A stretch of DNA of 64,000 bases from the NCBI GenBank assembly GCA_029718625.1, contig CM056380.1, forward strand, positions 115,566,138-115,630,137, given 5' to 3'. Below the pieces are notes generated by a model. The model was not told where the DNA came from, ran no database searches, and was given only the letters and a program-made list of their open reading frames with translations. Shown piece by piece: positions 37,081 through 47,613 of this stretch. The translations under genes and the position numbers were made by a program. The DNA is from Synaphobranchus kaupii. Its lineage: Eukaryota; Chordata; Actinopteri; Anguilliformes; Synaphobranchidae. Position 1 is the first letter of the stretch, and each line of letters opens with the position of its first letter.

Positions 37081-38615
37081 GATACATATACACAAACTTA
37101 CACACCCCATGCACAGGTGCACATAAACACATAAACACACATGGGAATAAAACAATATACAAGTATTTTTTACCAGACTTTGAGCTTCCATTGCATTGAA
37201 TAGGTTCAGCATTGTAAACCCCCTATGCTTTGCTCTGGTCAACATTCTGATTTCTTTTTGCCCTCTATTGGGTACATTATGAAATGCAACTATTTAAAAA
37301 CATACATAAACAAGCTACAATTGACTGTGGTCAAAGCACAGCACCATCAACAAATACTATGATGAACATGTTTATTTTTCAGTTAAACAACATTTTGTGT
37401 CTATATACTAATGGTAGTACTGTAATAGTCTGTGCCAGGTAATTTACCCATGATGCTCTTGCAGATGTGCATGACGTGGTGTATGAACAGGCGCACGCAG
37501 CTCAAGAGCACCCCTGTTGACAGTATAAGTGAAGTGAATTGAATTGGGATTCTCCAGCTGGCACTAAGACCTAGATGTTTGGGCAGTGTAAAGAGTCTGT
37601 AAGTTCACTGGGTTAAATATAGGCATATATCATCAAGGCGGGTAATATTCTTATGTCTGAAGCTCTTCCCACTCCGCCAGCGCTATGACCGATTGCACGT
37701 TGCCTTTGATGTGGCTTAGTGAGTCCTGTAATCCACTAGGTGGAGCTCTAGCACACACAACTACTGGCACGACTGTGAAACATGAGATTAAGGATTCAGA
37801 GAAAAAGGCCTACTCTGGCAGACATACTCTGGCATAGCTTCCTCCCTCCCTCCCTCTCTGGCATTTCACTGATTTAAAGAGCCTACTGACCGACTAGGTG
37901 AGGTTTCCTCCATATTGCATTAAACTGTCAGTTGCTCAATAGATCAGATGAAGGAAACGAGGAAGGAAGGTTGTGAAATCGAGTTTTTTTGATGCCGCCA
38001 AAGAATTAAGCTACACGCAGCCCTGTCTCCTGACATTGTTTTATTTTGCAGTGAAAATACAACATGGCTTCCGGTGACAGACAGTTGCCACAGGCACGGT
38101 TAAAATTAGCAAACTGCAGACTGTGAGGCGTCACTGCAGTTAGAATTACTGTTTTACCTCAGGGGTTTTTTGGGGAGCCACAACTGTAACAAACTGTTAA
38201 TTGTTCTTAACTAGTATCCACTGAAGAATCTACACTCTTAAGACCAAATTATATCATAAATAGCTATGCATGTCACAAAGAATAAATGTCCCATATTTAC
38301 ATCCCAGGACTCTAAACCAGTCAAATCAATGCATGCTTACATTTTTTTTGTAATGCGCTGTATGTCAGGCAATTCCTTTAGAAGGCGGTTACATTTTTTT
38401 CAGTTCAATTCAGTTCAAGCGCTGTAGGCGTGGACACCTGGGTGGTATACTATGAAACAGGATTACTGAGTTACTTAGATAACTTAGATAACTAGTCAAC
38501 AAATGCCTGCTTGTGCACAACTAGGCGAAATAACACCAACAGAACATGCTGGGTGAACAAAAACGGCACGTTGACGTAATTTTGGCTAAACAAACTAAAG
38601 CGAACTTCGTTCCAT
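37081..38615. other. Noncoding, nothing recognised
   Basis: AT-rich single-copy-like sequence. The last 170 bp (ggtggtatactatgaaacag, aacttagataactag) resemble a repeat motif common in fish DNA, but no ends could be defined. Confidence 0.5.
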
Positions 38616-39277
38616 CACTCTGCTGCCAGATATGCAGTAGATATTGATGGATCACTTGAAGGGTTGTTTCTTCTGACTTATTTTTCCATAGAGTTCAACA
38701 GGAAAATGAGTCAGGAGAAACAACACTTAAAGTCATCCATCCATATCTACTGCATATCTGGCAGCAGAGTGATGGTTTGAGGCTTGTTTGATACCTCAAA
38801 CCATTGATAATTTACAGCCATTTAGCCAATCATGGTTCCATACTATTCCCATGTAATTTACAGCTTAATCTAGTCCCACCCCCCAATTTCCATAGAGACC
38901 CATTCAAATGCAGAGAGGTTATAGTATCGCTTGTAAGAGTACCTGAACATAAGATACCAAGAGTCTTTTGATATCCTTTTATACCCAGTCATGATAGGAT
39001 TGCCTGTTTACCTGTGGAATGTTCCAAACAGGTGTTTTTTGTTTTTTATTTTTTGCCCCTGTCCCAACTTTTTTGGAACATGTTGGAGGCATCAAATTCA
39101 GAATTAGCGTATATTTACAAAAATAACAATAAATAATGTTGATAAGGTAAAACATTAAATATCTTTTCTTTGTACTGCTTTCAATTAAATATATGTAAAA
39201 GAAAATTTACAAATCACTGCTTTCTGCTTTTATGTGCATTTTACATACTGTTCCAACTTTTTTGGAATTGGGGTTTG
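38616..39277 (-). mobile_element. Palindromic core fused to a Tc1 5' end (copy B)
   Basis: From 38616 to about 38985 lies the palindromic core (centre near 38695), with its left arm truncated at ccatcactctgctgcc. It joins at about 38977-38985 directly to the 5' end of the Tc1 family at 10199-11751. On the minus strand 39277 begins caaaccccaattcc and runs through gcagaaagcagtgatttg, acacctgtttggaacattcc and catgactgggtataaaagga, after which the transposase would start. Instead the palindromic core follows. Confidence 0.8.
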
Positions 39278-39366
39278 CAATACAGGACGAGTGATTTAAA
39301 AAAACCTGTAATAACCATTACTGCTTCATAGTAGCCTAATAAGTACACTGATTAAGAGTAGTGCGG

Positions 39367-39431
39367 GCGGCACGGTGGTGCAGTGGGTACCACCCTCACC
39401 TCACAGCAAGAAGGTACCGAGTTCGAATTCG
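39367..39431 (+). repeat. tRNA-derived SINE head, truncated
   Basis: The sequence gggcggcacggtggtgcagt, then cctcacagcaagaaggtacc and gagttcgaattc, has the A-box and B-box spacing of a tRNA-derived SINE promoter of the DANA/HAmo type found across fish. Only about 65 bp remain and the body is missing. Confidence 0.8.
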
Positions 39432-39871
39432 ATGGAAGATGAGTGTTGTTTTCCAAAACATAAATGTGATACAAGATTAGGTCACTAGAGGGAGCACTTT
39501 ATTCACAGGTTTTCCAGGGTATTTGGTTTTGTTTGTCAGAGGCTGTTAATATTTAAACAATGCTAGTACTAGAAATGTGTACTACAAATGTGTGAAAGAC
39601 TGTGATGTTTCACAAGTGAGAATGCAACAAACCAATGGAATGTTTTATTGTATGTATTTTCATGAATGGGAAATGTTGAAATGTTGGTCATTCGGTCTCT
39701 GTGAGGAAGGCCAGTACTGGGCTGTGTCCGAATCAGAGCCCTATCTACTGTGCCTCCTGTGTACAGTGCACTGGCAGAAGTGTGCTGTGTAATGTGCACT
39801 GTTTAGCAGTCCGCGAAAAATATCTGTCATACTATTTTCCAACCACACTGTGGATCGTAAGCAGGTCCCAC
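39432..39871. other. Noncoding, possible transposon end
   Basis: It contains gggctgtgtccgaatcag near 39718, which resembles the ggctgtgtccaaatcacacc word in the inverted repeat at 47614-48391. No matching second end was found. Confidence 0.4.
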
Positions 39872-40091
39872 CAGTGTTGCCATGTCCAAGGTTTTACAGC
39901 TAAATTGGGATACTTTCAAAGTGCAGTCACAGGTAAAAATGAAAAGTCGCAAAGCACGCACTTATTTTAAAAAGTAAAAACATGATGATTTCTATTTAAA
40001 ATACGTTGGTTTCAGTTAAAAATAGCCTACAATTTGGGCTAGTTTTGAGTCGCCATTTGGCTGGAAAGTCTTACAAGATCTGGCAACCCTG
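39872..40091. mobile_element. hAT-like MITE with GTTGCCA-type ends
   Basis: The left end is cagtgttgccatgtccaagg; the right end is gatctggcaaccctg. The inverted match continues inward (cagctaaattgg against ggctggaaag, and gagtcgccatttgg). The flanking 8-mers ggtcccac and cgccccac agree at 6 of 8 positions, consistent with an old hAT-type 8-bp duplication. No coding capacity. Confidence 0.65.
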
Positions 40092-41093
40092 CGCCCCACT
40101 CTTGCACTGCCATGTCACGTGTGGTTTTTGTTGTATTTGAAGGAAAATGTCAGCAAAGCTGCGCCTCACTTTTTAAAAATTAAGCTTCACGTCATATTTA
40201 TGTGACCAAAATGTTCGTGTACTTCTTGAAAAGTGTGCTCCCGAATGTACTGTAAACAGCGAAACCCCGGAAGTAAGTGTGTCATCCGGGTGTTTGAAGT
40301 ATACTGCAATTTGAAAAAAAATTTCTCTACGACTTTCTCACCCTACTCACCAAGGCTACTCAACACGCCCTGGTTTCAGTGCCTTCATGTGCAGGGGTTA
40401 CAGAAGTCAATACCAGACTAACGTTGGTTACAACTGAATAGTCTCGTGTTGGTTTATTAAGTGCATGGTAATACACTTAATGTAGGTCTTTGTATTGTTT
40501 AAATTGCACTTTTTATCTGTAACCAATAATTTTTCGGCAAGTGTGTGTTTGTTTGCAGTGGCAAAAATGTTTAGCTGCAATAGGGCCCACGGCCGCTAGG
40601 GGGCCCCCTAACACTGTCATTCCCTTTATTGTACCCTGCTGCTGAGTTCTACTAAAACCCTAACTTTTTGCAGAACTGGAAAGACAGTCACAGGTTTATA
40701 TACCATTTATCCATGCAATAAATTGTACGAATGGTCAAGTGAATTCACATTTTTAGCTTTGTTATCAGTCAATTTAGGTGGTTCTAAAATGCATTGAACT
40801 AAGCAATTGATTAAAAATAGTTTATCCACAACAGCCATTCATTTCTTTCAGTATTGAATGAAATAAATGATTGCCGGGATATTAGGTTAAGCCAATCATG
40901 ACAAACCAAGTTCTTTATCATCAAGCATGATAATTTAAACAAAAAATCTGAACCACTATCGTAACGTAATGTTAGTGCCTCGCCAGACTGTAAATATTAC
41001 GTAGAATCGCTGAACTCCGCATACTACATATATGAGTCTGTGGCCCAATCATAGGACTCAGGGCAGACATTGAGATTGGGCCTAAGGACTGAT
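40092..41093. other. Noncoding, nothing recognised
   Basis: AT-rich sequence without protein similarity. A short palindromic GC-rich word (gggcccacggccgctagg) occurs at about 40586. Confidence 0.5.
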
Positions 41094-42856
41094 GGGGTGC
41101 ATCCCAATAGTAGAAAAATGCACCCTCCCTTCCTCCACTACCACCTCCTCTACTCCGTGCCCTGGAAACTGATCTTTGGTTCCTCCCTCCCTCCACTGTC
41201 CCAATAGTGGAGAAGACAAGCGAAGCGGCTTCAAACTCGGCTTCTCCTCCCCTCCGGCGAAGCATACATCGATGTATCCTACTGCAGACGTTTTTTCACA
41301 TATTTGGGTGACATCTTCATGCTCACACCCACAGAGATTTAAGAAAAGGCAACAGTGATGATGCGTAACTATGCCTTATATGAATTTCCCCAAGATAATG
41401 ATGCCCCAATGCAAGATATATAGCCTAAATTGTGCATGCTTCAGTAGGTTATTAGCACACAAAGGACATAGCATCCTACAACGGATAAGAAAATGCCAGT
41501 CCATTTTTGTGGTTCATATCCTACATAAAAATTTGGCAATTTAAGTCGGCGAAACAGCTTTATTTATTTGCTTGTACATTAACGTTGCTTATTAACAAAC
41601 ATGACTATACATAAATATAGCCTAAGCATGACAGCTACTATTTCAGTGTGAATATGCATTTATGAATTTATTCAAACAATCGTTTCCAAAGGACGTTTTT
41701 AAATTTGATTTCAGATGTTACAGTGGGAAATAGGCCTAACTGTTTTTCGGTGTGACCACTGCGATAGGCTACTATGAACATTGGGAATGATAGGCCTATA
41801 TCCGATATGACGATAATTTGTTCCACTAATCTACGGAAATGTTTCCCAATTTGCCTATGTGAGATGCAAGGAACTGGCAATAGTAGGCTGTAGTGTAGCT
41901 ACAGTAGCCTATAGGCCTATGAGGTCAATTAATGCTCGGTATGTTCAGACATCGGGAACATCTGGATTCTGGAATTACAGTAAATTGTTATGTTTGCATA
42001 GCCCATACTACAACATGTTTACTTTGATCTAATGTTGCTGATTACAGGTTAATTAGTGTCTCGACGCAAACCGCAATACAGGCTATGGTTACACTGTACA
42101 TGCAACTAGGTTACTTGCACTTGTAATTTAAAATATATTTTGCACCTTTAAATGGGCTGACCATGTGGAAGATCTGTGATTGGCTTTGGGAATATTAGTG
42201 GGCTTGGCGTCAGTCAAAGTTATGATAGGGCAACTTCATCAATAGTCGACGGCGATTTTGATGACGGTGAAGCAGATTGGCTTTCCCAATTTTCTTCACT
42301 GCTCCTTTCCTCCACTCCCCTCATCCCCTCCCTTCCGCCACATACTTTCAGGTAGTAGAGGAGTGGTAGTGGGGGAGTAATGGGTCTTTATGGGAATTGG
42401 GGGGTGAGACTAGATTCAGCTGTAAATTACACTGGTACAGTATGGAACACATGGCTGGCTAAATGGCTTTAAGTTATCAAGGGTCTGAGCTATCGAATAA
42501 GCCCAAAACCATCACTCTGTTGCCAGATATGGAGTAGATGTGGATGGATCACTGCAAGGGTTATTTCTCCTGACTCATTTTCCTATAGAACTCTATGGGG
42601 AAAAAAGTCAGGAGACGAAACCCTTAAAGTGATCCATCCACATCTACTCCATATCTGGCTGTAGAGTGATGGTTTGGGGCTCGTTTGATACCTTAGATCC
42701 TTGATGACTTACAGCAATTTCGCCAGTCATGTATTCCATACTGTACCAACGTAATTTACAGCTGAATCTAGTCTCATGAAAGATCAGTTTCCGGGGCACG
42801 GAGTAAAGGAGGTGGAGGAAGGTAGGGTGCATTTTCCGCCTATTGGGACGCACCCC
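41094..42856. mobile_element. DNA transposon with GGGGTGCGTCCCAATA ends
   Basis: The left terminus is ggggtgcatcccaatagt; the right terminus is its counterpart ending attgggacgcacccc. The inverted repeats run about 85 bp and include gcaccctcccttcctccac, tactccgtgccc and ggaaactgatcttt. The element is about 1.76 kb, encodes no recognisable transposase, and carries the palindromic core near its right end. Interior segments recur at 48391-48700 and, inverted, in the short copy at 63217-63520. No clear target duplication was found, so the superfamily is open. Confidence 0.75.
42389..42777. repeat. Palindromic core inside another transposon (copy C)
   Basis: It shares the central segment of copies A, B and D: tatgggaattggggggtgag, tagattcagctgtaaatt, ccatcactctgttgccag, a centre near 42587, then the inverted counterpart. 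Outer portions of the arms seen in the other copies are absent. It sits just inside the right inverted repeat of the 41094-42856 element. Confidence 0.85.
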
Positions 42857-43190
42857 TGGAGTTGCCGAAGTTGAATGTCAGATTTCCGAGATCATTGTCA
42901 TCAGCTCGTCACCATCTCATCACCAGGGTGTCACGTTAAAGGCTGCTACAGAATGTTTAAAACAGGGAGCAGACACGTACGCAGACGGACAGCCCACCAG
43001 ACTGTCCACGGACTTTTGCCTTTCATAGTCGAGCGTACCAACCCCCCTTTGTAGACTACATTTCCCATCATTTCTGCACGTAAATTGCAAACAACAATGG
43101 CGTCCTTCATGGAAAAAGATGACGGTACAGCGAAGGTACGTGTGTAGGTGAAACAACAGGTCTATGTGGACAGAAGAACGACTGCTGCGC
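42857..43190 (+). other. Promoter-like and exon-like segment, unassigned
   Basis: At 43055 actacatttcccatcat resembles the ACTACAATTCCCA motif of many vertebrate promoters. It is followed by ATG at 43097 opening a 16-codon frame (MASFMEKDDGTAK...) that ends at 43147, with gtacgt at the Lys codon resembling a splice donor. Another frame downstream reads MWTEERLLRGLNANAAGSVS. Part of this recurs in the 47614-48391 repeat, so a mobile-element origin is as likely as a host exon. Confidence 0.35.
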
Positions 43191-44062
43191 GGACTGAACG
43201 CAAACGCAGCTGGAAGCGTCTCAAAAATTGTAAACAAACGACACGCATGGCGTACAGAGTTCTTTCAGCGGGTACAAACCTAAAATTAAAAGTCGTAAAG
43301 TGGCGACTGTCATAAACATCTTGCATGCGAGACAAGCATCGTCAAGGCAACATAACTGTTTCCCTCAACTGGTATGGACCCAAATGCAGGACTCGGAGAC
43401 AGACTCACAATAAAGCTCAGACGGAGCACTTTTATTTAAAGAGCAAGCAAACAACGAAGAGGGCGAGTGGGATGAGGGACTGGATCCGGGGTTCGCGATG
43501 GCAAAGGGGCATAGGAAGAGGTGGAAGCAGGAACACAGCAGGGCGAATGGCAGGCGAATGGTGACGGACTGGAAGTGGGGTTGGCGAGGGTTTAAGGGTG
43601 CACAGGTAAGCAGGCTGGCTGGTAACTGAAAAGGCAAACTGAGACAAGGTACAGGAAAACACAAACAATGACCAGGAAACAAGACTTGACGGACTTGACT
43701 AGGCATAACAAACTGGCGACGAGACAGAGAGAGAAGGGAGACTAAGTAGTGCGGCTAATCAGTAAACTAATGAGTGAAGCATGAGGAATGTATGCGAGAA
43801 TGAATGAGCAGATGAATGTGCGTGAGGAATGCGAACCGAGGGGGCGAGTGATAGGGCGAGAGATAATGAGGAAACGAGAAGGAAAACCACGCCCCGCCTG
43901 CACAACACGATAGACAGACTGGGTAAAAGTAAAAACAAGACATGAAATGAACGGAGTAGGGAAAACAGGGAGAACAAAGGGAAGGTGGACTGGAAGAGAA
44001 CAGAGGACGTAACAATAACATCGCAAAGTGCTGTCCCATTCCTCTTATTTTTACTAATTTGA
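43190..44062. mobile_element. Older repeat copy interrupted by an LTR
   Basis: 43190-43356 together with 44015-44062 match, in reverse complement, the segment 47890-48060. Shared words include gtacaaac-taaaatta, gatcttgcatg-gagaca, caaggcaac and atcgcaaagtg-tgtcccattcctctta. The LTR at 43357-44014 interrupts the match. Confidence 0.75.
43357..44014 (-). mobile_element. Solo LTR of a gypsy-like retrotransposon
   Basis: A 658-bp unit reads TGTTACGTCC... to ...GGGAAACA on the minus strand (TG...CA ends). It is flanked by a perfect 5-bp duplication, ataac, at 43352-43356 and 44015-44019. On the minus strand it carries aataaaagtgctccg (polyadenylation signal) and a 3' segment gtctccgagtcctgcatttg typical of fish Ty3/gypsy LTRs. 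No internal retroelement sequence is attached, as expected after recombination between two LTRs. Confidence 0.87.
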
Positions 44063-44234
44063 GCACTTGCACTCTCATAAATAAATAAACAGCAATTCAA
44101 AGCATAGCCTACTGTTCGTCTAATGGTATATCGATAAGTTTATTTTCTGCACAAAGGTACAAACACAAACAAACATGCCTAAATTCTGCACAACATCCAA
44201 GATAAAGTGTGGGCTGACTGTTAATGTTTATATA

Positions 44235-45391
44235 CAGTTGAAGTCGGAAGTTTACATACTCTTAGGTTGAAGTCATTAAAACTCATTTTTAACCACTCCG
44301 CAGATTTCATGTTCGCAAACTATAGTGTTGGTAAGTCAGTTAGGACATCTACTTTGTGCATGACACAAGTTATTTTTCCAACAATTGTTTACAGACAGAT
44401 TATTTCACTTTTAATTCACTATATCACAATTCCAGTGGGTCAGAAGTTCACATAAACTAACTTGACTGTCCCTTTAAATTTTTAACATTTGGTCGCATAT
44501 CCTTTGCCCTTGCATGCCATGACTTCCTGATGTCTGTGACCAAACAACATCAAAAGACTCTTGATATCTTATTTTCTGGTACTCTTACAAGCGATACTAT
44601 AACGTCTCTGCATTTGAATGGATCTCTATGGGAATTGGTGGGTGGGACTAGATTTAGCTGTAAATTATGCTGGAACAGTATGGAATACATGATTGGTAAA
44701 ATGGCTGTAAGTCATCAAGGGGCTGAGGTATCAAACAAGCCTCAAACCATCACTCTGCTGCCAGATATGCAGTAGATATGGATGGATCACTTTAAGGGTT
44801 GTTTCTTCTGACAAATTTTCCTCTTGAACTCTATGGAAAAATAAGTCAGGAGAAGAAACCCTTCAAGTTATCCATCCATATCTACTGTATTTCTGGCAGC
44901 AGAGTGATGGTTTAAGGCTTGTTTGATACGTCAGACCCTTGATGACTTAGAGCCATTTAGCCAACCATGTGTTCCATACTGTTCCAGTGTAATTTACAGC
45001 TAAATCTAGTCCCACCCCCCAATTCCCATAGAGATCCATTCAAATGCAGGGACGTATTGCTTGTAAGAGTATCAGAAAATAAGATATCTAGATTATTTTG
45101 ATGTTGTTGGGTCACAGACATCAGGAAGTCATGGCATGCAAAGGATATGCGACCAAAAAATGTATTTTTTTAATTTAAAGGCACAGTCAACTTAGTGTAT
45201 GTAAACTTCCGACCCTCTGGAATTGTGATATAGTGAATTAAAAGTGAAATAATCTGTCTGTAAACAATTGTTGGAAAAAGTTATTGTGTCATGCACAAAG
45301 TAGATGTCCTAACTGACTTACCACTGTGAGTGGTTAAAAATGAGTTTTAATGACTTCAACATAAGTGTATGTAAACTTCCGACTTCAACTG
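44235..45391. mobile_element. Palindromic element with Sleeping Beauty-type ends (copy D)
   Basis: Both ends carry the Sleeping Beauty-type inverted repeat/direct repeat structure: outer cagttgaagtcggaagttta and inner agtgggtcagaagttcacat, bounded by TA. Both sides also contain the segment gactgtgcctttaaa (gactgtccctttaaa on the left), which in this family follows only the 5' end, so the element is an inverted duplication of one 5' end. Inside come gtcgcatatcc and tgacttcctgatgtctgtg in both arms, then the palindromic core with its centre near 44828. It encodes no transposase. The whole 1157 bp can fold as one hairpin. Confidence 0.87.
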
Positions 45392-45595
45392 TATGTCTGA
45401 ATGAATGTTCTGTAGCCTTTACTGAACTTGGCGGATCGCTACACTTCTAATTTATTTGAAGAAATCAACAACACGGCTTGGTGACAATCGAGATTGAAAT
45501 GAGCACATCTCGCTTAATATTTGGAGTAGAAAGGTAATATTGGTATCGCCAGAAATCTGAGACTCCTATTTATAGCAATTTATAAAACTCAAAAT

Positions 45596-45838
45596 TTTAC
45601 ATTACATTACAGGCATTTAGCAGACGCTCTTATCCAGAGCGACTTACACAATTATTTATTTTATTATTTTTTTTTTTTTTACATATTATCCATTTATACA
45701 GCTGGATATATACTGAAGCAATTCAGGTTAAGTACCTTGCTCAAGGGTACAACGGCAGTGTCCTACCTGGGAATCGAACCTGCAACCTTTTGGTTAGAAG
45801 GCCAATTCCTAAAATGCCATAATGTCCGCCTGCCCCAT
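45596..45838 (-). repeat. tRNA-derived SINE, full-length or nearly so
   Basis: On the minus strand it reads aaccaaaaggttgcaggttc and gattcccaggtaggacactg (B-box region), the body gtacccttgagcaaggtac, an internal T/A-rich stretch, and the tail agagcgtctgctaaatgcct followed by (TGTAA)n. This tail is shared by many fish SINEs and L2-type LINEs and is thought to recruit the LINE machinery. Confidence 0.87.
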
Positions 45839-46357
45839 CCTCTTTTAAAAAAAAAAAATCAAATATATGGTCACCCTATACAGTGCAAAAGAAACTAGCT
45901 GACTACTCTGATGATAACAACTGTAACAACAATTACATTTCAGTATAACAATAAACAACATGTAGGCACCGCATTGGAGTCATGTTTGCACTTTAGAAGG
46001 CAGTGACCCTTGTGATGAACGTTCTAATGATACGCTACCCTGCATTCGTTTATGGCAAAAGTTGGTAAATGCGTTGTTTCCGCAAAACTGGGTACTTGGC
46101 ATCATGGACGCCCTTCGCAGGAAAGTTTTGGCTTTGCTAGCAAACATAGCTGAAACAGCTAACAACTACAACAATAACGTTTTAACTTTTAATTGCATAT
46201 GTTTATCATTCTGTATCGGTATGTTGGCAAATACAAAAGCATTTAATGCTGAAAAATGAAAGTTTTTTAAATTCACTCCTTCCCTGGTTCCATTTCCTGG
46301 CTAGATCAATGACCCTTCACACATTATAATCTCTATTCACCCTGGGTTGCCTATCAA
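45839..46357. other. Noncoding, one unexplained small frame
   Basis: A 65-codon plus-strand frame (46062-46259) includes LRRKVLALLANIAETANNYN. I do not recognise it; it could be a remnant of a transposon accessory protein. No other feature seen. Confidence 0.35.
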
Positions 46358-47173
46358 TGACTCTTGGCATTGGGGGGAGAGCTTGCATTTGAAAGGGTAC
46401 TTAACCCCTGGACTGAAACAGGATGTGTGTGGGGTCTCAAACAGATTATAACTGATATTACTATAAAAACCTTAAAATCCAACACACATAAACGGAGAAA
46501 CTCCATGAAACGGGGAGGATACCCCGGGAGAAATAACAATAAGCTCCCACTCACAACTAGAGAGAAATAACCGGGAGACCGGAGAAATGAAAACAACTCA
46601 CAGAAATAGGGCGAAGCTCGTAGATGCGAGAACAGGTAGATATTAATTCACCTAGCGCTCGGTAAGGAGAGCAGGTAAAAGGCGAATGGAAATGAGAAAT
46701 AATAACTACCCAAATAAACAGGTGAGAAATACTCTAGGGCTTGAGTATAAAATAAAGAAAATAAAAGAAAGAAAACCTCTCGCTTTCAATAACCGAAAGC
46801 AGGGAAAAAGAGAGGTAGAAAAGAAGACGGTGAAGACAAGACTGTCTCAGTGAGAAAAGAAGCAGGGAGCCACGATGCCGAAAAAAGAAAGGACAGATAG
46901 AGCAAGAAAGTTCCTAACTAACTCTAAATGCACCGTAGGCACTTCCACGTTACCCCAACACAAAGGTTTGGGCAAAGTGGTCTCCCATAAGCAGACTTCC
47001 TATACCGTACCGGCTCTGAATGTCAGCAAAACAATACAGAAGCACCGGAAGAGGAAATCACAGGACTTAAATACCTGCAGGGTAAATGAGCACAGGTGTG
47101 CCCGATGAATAGCAGAGCAAACGAAAAGACGGAATGGAAGAAGGAAAATCCGATAGACTGCCCTATTGTTGCA
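46358..47173 (-). mobile_element. Probable second solo LTR
   Basis: On the minus strand the region has a promoter-like ggtatttaagtcctg, a pyrimidine-rich middle and TG...CA-compatible ends (tgcaacaatagg to ccaagagtca). The flanking 5-mers atcaa and atgaa agree at 4 of 5 positions. No internal coding sequence is attached. The call rests on overall LTR-like organisation; the boundaries are an inference. Confidence 0.45.
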
Positions 47174-47613
47174 ATGAAAAAGAACGACCGCAGAAATAAA
47201 GAAAAGCAGCGTAGCCCAAACTGAAGTTTAACCTTATTCTTCGTTTTCAATTACAGTGACCAGGTTTCCATACTCTCAGCTTATTAAACCCCGCTGATTT
47301 CACCTGTTATTCCATAACTTAACAAAACGAGTTTAAAGAGAACTAAGAGTCTAAATAGGAACAAAAACAAATTTGCAGCACATTATAGAATTAATTGTAA
47401 TGCCATTCTCTGCATGTGCGCTTTAACTTCATGCAGGAGCAGGTCTGTTTCCCCTGCTGTAAATCATGCTTTTCATGGTCTTCCCGGGAAAGTGGACTTC
47501 AGGTTGGTCACATTTCCATAAGCAGGACATTATAAAACAAGAAAACAGGAAAATATGCGTGAACCTATGGGTTCCCAACTTGACAGCTTTAGGGTATTTA
47601 GTGTCATCATTAA
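47174..47613. other. Noncoding, nothing recognised
   Basis: AT-rich sequence with no protein similarity and no repeat match noticed elsewhere in the window. Confidence 0.45.

Noticed and set aside
39367..39431. Functional tRNA gene
   Set aside because: It has tRNA-like A and B boxes but no complete cloverleaf, and the sequence is that of a common fish SINE head.
43365..44100. Minus-strand open frames of 94-113 codons across the solo LTR
   Set aside because: LTRs are noncoding. The frames are pyrimidine-rich translations (Ser/Leu/Phe) without similarity to proteins.
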